From Rotaria sp. Silwood1 (taxonomy: Eukaryota; Rotifera; Eurotatoria; Philodinida; Philodinidae), in contig CAJNOP010000014.1 of NCBI GenBank assembly GCA_905250075.1, positions 2,071,691 to 2,135,690 of the forward strand: a stretch of 64,000 bases of DNA. The letters run 5' to 3'. Both the position numbers and the translations under genes were made by a program. Positions within the stretch are counted from its first letter, which is position 1. Each line of letters starts with the position of its first letter. Below are positions 60,901-64,000 of the stretch, piece by piece. Below the pieces are notes generated by a model that saw only the letters and a list, made by a program, of their open reading frames with translations, did not search any database and was not told the DNA's origin.

Positions 60901-63900
60901 AGTTGATTTTTTTGATGAATTCCATCCACTCATATGCGAGGGAAATTTTATAAATCGGACCAACTACAATCGTTTTGCATTACATTTTTGTCTTTGACAG
61001 AGATAGCACTGAGGTTTTAAATAAGGAGGCAAATGCTGTGGAACTTCTTGCTAATGCTGACATATTCTTGTCTGAATGAACAATCAAATGTTACCTTTCT
61101 AGCAGATTTGTATGTAAGTAGACATGTTCAAGCTTTGGTAAAAACTTACTCTGCACATCTCCACATGAGAAGTCGATCAAGTTTTGATTGTTGTTTGCGA
61201 TAAGAGTATATCGAGGGCCTATTTATGACGAAAAATACGAGCTCAAAGAATTATCGCTTAGATACTTTTTATTCATAAGTGGAATTTTGACAACTATTGT
61301 GTTATCATGCTAATTGGTTTTTAAATTAAAATCTTTTTGTATTGCTTCCACTATGATCTTATGAATCTCATGATGTTTTTAGTAGACAATTACTATTGTT
61401 ATGCTATTTCGATCATCTTATTTATTCTTGTTCTTTATTTAATAAAAATCTATCCAAGTATTCATTTTTATTTTACTTTTAGGATGAAATTCAACAAGTC
61501 CTTCTATTCGGTGGTTCAACACGTATTCCACGTGTTCAACAGGAATTAAGCAAATCTCTTGGCGGGTTTGTTTTCATATAAAAAAAAAAATTCTTTTTGA
61601 TCAATATTAATTTGTTTCCTTATAGAATTGATCTTGGTAAAAGTTTAAATACCGATGAAGCTGCTGCTATGGGCGCTGTTTATCAAGCTGCAGCACTTTC
61701 AAAAGGTTATCGTGTTAAAAGATTTCTTGTTAAAGATGCAAATCAATATCCAATAAATGTTCAATTTGAACGACATCCTGATCCAACAATGGAAAATTCT
61801 GAACAAAAATTAATTGATCGAACATTATTTCAACGAAATAATCTTTATCCAAATCGAAAAGTGATGACATTTAATCGACATATTGATGATTTTTCATTTG
61901 ATGTTCATTATGGCGATTTAACATATCTTTCAGATACGGATAAACGGTAAAAATAATGAACGAAATAAAAAAAAACAAACAATAAAAACAAATATTTTAT
62001 TTTGAATTATTTTTTAGTGCACTTGGTCAAACTGAATTATTTCGTGTAAATGTTCTTGGTGTTCGTACAGCATATGAAAAACATAAAGATACAAGTGAAT
62101 CAAAAGGTGTTAAAGCACATTTTCAATTAGATGATAATAGTCTTCTTGTTCTTGATCGAGTATGTTCTATAATTTATACAACATCATCTTATAATATTAA
62201 TTGAATAAAATTTTAGATTGAATTTGTTTTCGAACGAAAAGAAACTGAAGCCGATAAAAATAATACAACTAATGATGAAGATGCATCAACATTATCAAGT
62301 AGAGATATTTATTTATTGCAATAAAAATTTATCGATTGGTATCTTCTTTTGTTAATTCATAGAATTAGGTAGTAAAATTTCAAGTTTCTTTTCATCATCT
62401 GGTTCATCAACATCGGAAAATGATACGAATAATGCAACAAATACTACCGATGAAAAAATTCCGACTGTAATCAAAACAATTTTCTTTTTTTTTTGTAATA
62501 ATAGAATATTTCTTTTTAGAATAATACTGAGACAAATAATGATGAACAAACAAAAAAATCTGTTGATGAAAAAGGTAAACATATTTATTTATTATACTAA
62601 TTGAGATAAGGTTTTTTTCTAATAAAGAAGGAACTAATACAACTGATAATACAACAACAACCACAACAACAACAACAACAACAACAACGCCAGCACCACC
62701 AAAAACAATAACAATTCGTGAACCATTAGAATTTCGTGTAGAAATGCTCGATTATGCTGATCCAACTTCAGAAGCTCAAGCTAATTCAATGAAAAAGTAA
62801 ATAATATGAAATATTGGAAACGAGAACAATGATGTATCTTGAAGGAAGAAAATTTCTATTTTATAAAATATGATCTAAAAGAAATATTAAAGCATAGGAG
62901 TAAAAATTTGAACCGTCATCCCTTGTACCGATCGTGACAGACATAGTTGATATGCAATCAAAGTCTGTATATCAATAACATCTCATCATAATATATGAAT
63001 TACTTCTCTATTGCTTTCCCGAGATCAAGTAAAGTATACTAAAAAATTATGTCCTAAAGCGAATAAAATAAAACAATTTACCTATGATCAGCAACAGCGG
63101 CTATATCGTGTTTCACGTATATCTTTAGAAAAACATCTAAGTTCGACCAACTTTTTTTAAAACCTAATAAAACAAATTCTAATTCTGCTTTGTGGCTTAC
63201 AAGAAAACCTCGTCAGACGTCTCCTTCCCAGATAAATAATTGTTAACCTATAGATACTACATAGTTTTCTAATAAAAATCGTAAAAAGATTTGAGTTCTT
63301 ATTCAGATTTGACTATGCTATCAAATTTTGAAATATGTCTATTTTTCAGAAATCCCAGATATTCAAAAAAATAATATTTTTGAATTTTGATCTGAAATTT
63401 TGCGCATGTAGAGAACTTAAGAGAGAGTCCACCACAGGATCGAGAAACCCCATACTCCCAAAAAAAAATTTTTTTTTTACGGATTAAAAACTTTTTGTTT
63501 TAGGCTGGTTTTGTAGCTTTTTTATTTGCCCATCCGATGTACGATCCAAATTTCTGGGATCAACTAATCTTGAGAGATAATTTCTCAAAAATACTGATTT
63601 TTGCTTGATAACTACGTCGTATCAATTTTGACTTAATCAGTGTGTAGTCATCAGTGTGGTCTGCATAACTTTTTTGTTATATAATCAATCGAGCAAATAT
63701 TTTGGGTAGAGTAGTTTCACCTCATGGGCTATCGATTCCACAAATAAAATGAGGTGGCCAAAATTTTCGGGAGTATGGACCCTTTAAAAATTCCTCGATG
63801 ATCTCATGGACACCCTCTTAATTAGAGTAATTTCCATTGAAAAATTCAGAAGTTTTCAACAAAGTCTCTTCAAGAAATGAGACTTACAAGAAATAAATTG

Positions 63901-64000
63901 TTTGCCCTGAATAGTCTAAATAACATGGATTTTTTTGAAAGTTTCATATCTTACAAAGACTTTGTTCAAAACTTCTGACTTTGTTCTAATGAAATCCCTT
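57956..64000 (+). CDS. HYOU1: HYOU1/GRP170 ER chaperone (Hsp70 superfamily), 3' incomplete
   Basis: Exons: 57956-58116, 58198-58276, 58340-58494, 59456-60158, 61483-61565, 61626-61946, 62018-62159, 62217-62298, 62363-62466, 62520-62574, 62628-62796; 684 codons, then an open phase-2 junction, so the rest lies beyond the window. Large ER-lumen Hsp70 relative that acts as nucleotide exchange factor for BiP. The signal peptide (about residues 1-29) is followed by [20 protein letters not shown] and [16 protein letters not shown]. The ATPase domain has [54 protein letters not shown] and [18 protein letters not shown], all in HYOU1 order. An acidic, Asn- and Thr-rich loop (T-run at 62652-62690) replaces the usual long acidic insertion. 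Starts 137 bp after the HEXIM stop. Confidence 0.92.
58495..59455. other. 0.96-kb HYOU1 intron
   Basis: AT-rich, containing a tRNA-like segment (58903-58966) that may be the head of a SINE. Confidence 0.45.
58903..58966 (+). repeat. tRNA-like segment, possible SINE head
   Basis: Starts GGTAGAGAG and ends TGGCACTACC, so the ends can pair (GGTAG/CTACC). It contains TTTCGAACC, close to a B box, about 45 bp in. It is shorter than a normal tRNA and no cloverleaf is convincing, so I read it as a decayed tRNA-derived element rather than a working tRNA. Confidence 0.3.
60159..61482. other. 1.3-kb HYOU1 intron with repeat family B
   Basis: Donor GTAAGA, acceptor TTACTTTTAG. Contains repeat family B copy 2 (60340-60535). 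Other frames (60641-60850 on -, 61337-61549 on +) have no domain. Confidence 0.55.
60340..60535 (+). repeat. Dispersed repeat family B, copy 2
   Basis: Diverged direct copy of 49868-50090, beginning GAAACTTTCACAATCAACTA. Confidence 0.55.
63417..63821. mobile_element. TTAA-flanked inverted-repeat element (piggyBac-type MITE candidate)
   Basis: TTAA at 63417-63420 and 63818-63821 bound a 397-bp unit. Its ends GAGAGAGTCCACCACAGGAT and the complement of ATCTCATGGACACCCTC are alike, and CCCATACTCCC near 63450 pairs with GGGAGTATGG near 63770. TTAA duplication is the signature of piggyBac insertion. No transposase is encoded, so it would be non-autonomous. Confidence 0.55.
63845..63982. repeat. 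Inverted repeat with about 40-bp arms
   Basis: TCAGAAGTTTTCAACAAAGTC (63847) pairs with the complement of GACTTTGTTCAAAACTTCTGA (63958). Pairing extends inward through ATGAGACT and AGTTTCAT, with about 55 bp between arms. Confidence 0.6.

Larger units (their letters stand above)
62797..64000. other. Last HYOU1 intron in the window, continuing beyond it
   Basis: Opens with donor GTAAAT. No further HYOU1 exon is seen before the window end. It holds a TTAA-flanked inverted-repeat element and a second inverted repeat (listed next). Confidence 0.6.

Noticed and set aside
1-64000. CRISPR arrays, bacterial operons, rRNA genes or integrated virus
   Set aside because: No spaced direct repeats, no ribosome-binding-site-led gene strings, no rRNA-like conserved blocks, and no viral protein families recognised on either strand.

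Overview
This is a eukaryotic, intron-rich, AT-rich window from an invertebrate animal genome. Most introns inside the conserved genes are only about 50-70 bp with T-rich 3' ends. Intact animal-type gene families are present, and six genes carry a splice-acceptor sequence at or just before their ATG. Together these fit a lineage with short introns and spliced-leader trans-splicing; a bdelloid rotifer is my best guess (inference, roughly 60% sure). Nothing bacterial or viral was recognised. Every protein-coding gene I can support reads on the + strand.

Layout: (1) about 1.38-1.81 kb, a small secreted cysteine-rich gene interrupted by an in-frame TAA. (2) 4.7-21.9 kb, a cAMP-specific phosphodiesterase of the PDE4/dunce family. 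Six alternative 5' coding exons feed a shared UCR1 exon, and a seventh start lies inside the gene and skips the first half of UCR1. (3) 24.9-32.4 kb, METTL13 (dual-domain eEF1A methyltransferase). (4) 32.5-36.4 kb, a PX + three-SH3 adaptor of the Tks/SH3PXD2 type, beginning 100 bp after METTL13. (5) 36.4-41.9 kb, a gene-poor island with a young near-perfect palindromic element and two decayed transposase-like remnants on the - strand. (6) 41.9-48.1 kb, SAC1 phosphoinositide phosphatase. (7) 50.9-52.8 kb, a membrane alpha/beta-hydrolase resembling isoprenylcysteine methylesterase. (8) 54.5-57.8 kb, a divergent HEXIM (7SK/P-TEFb inhibitor). (9) 57.96 kb to beyond the window end, HYOU1/GRP170, incomplete at its 3' end.

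The exon models for genes 2-9 were built by hand from reading-frame phase, GT-AG junctions and remembered family sequence. In each complete model the summed exon lengths are a multiple of three. Short introns are clean, whereas most introns over about 1 kb contain diverged inverted repeats or dispersed repeats. Mobile, hairpin-forming DNA therefore seems to be the main source of intron growth here. Functionally the genes are a mixed housekeeping/signalling set (cAMP breakdown, translation-factor methylation, membrane scaffolding, PI4P turnover, transcription-elongation control, ER chaperone) and do not form one pathway.
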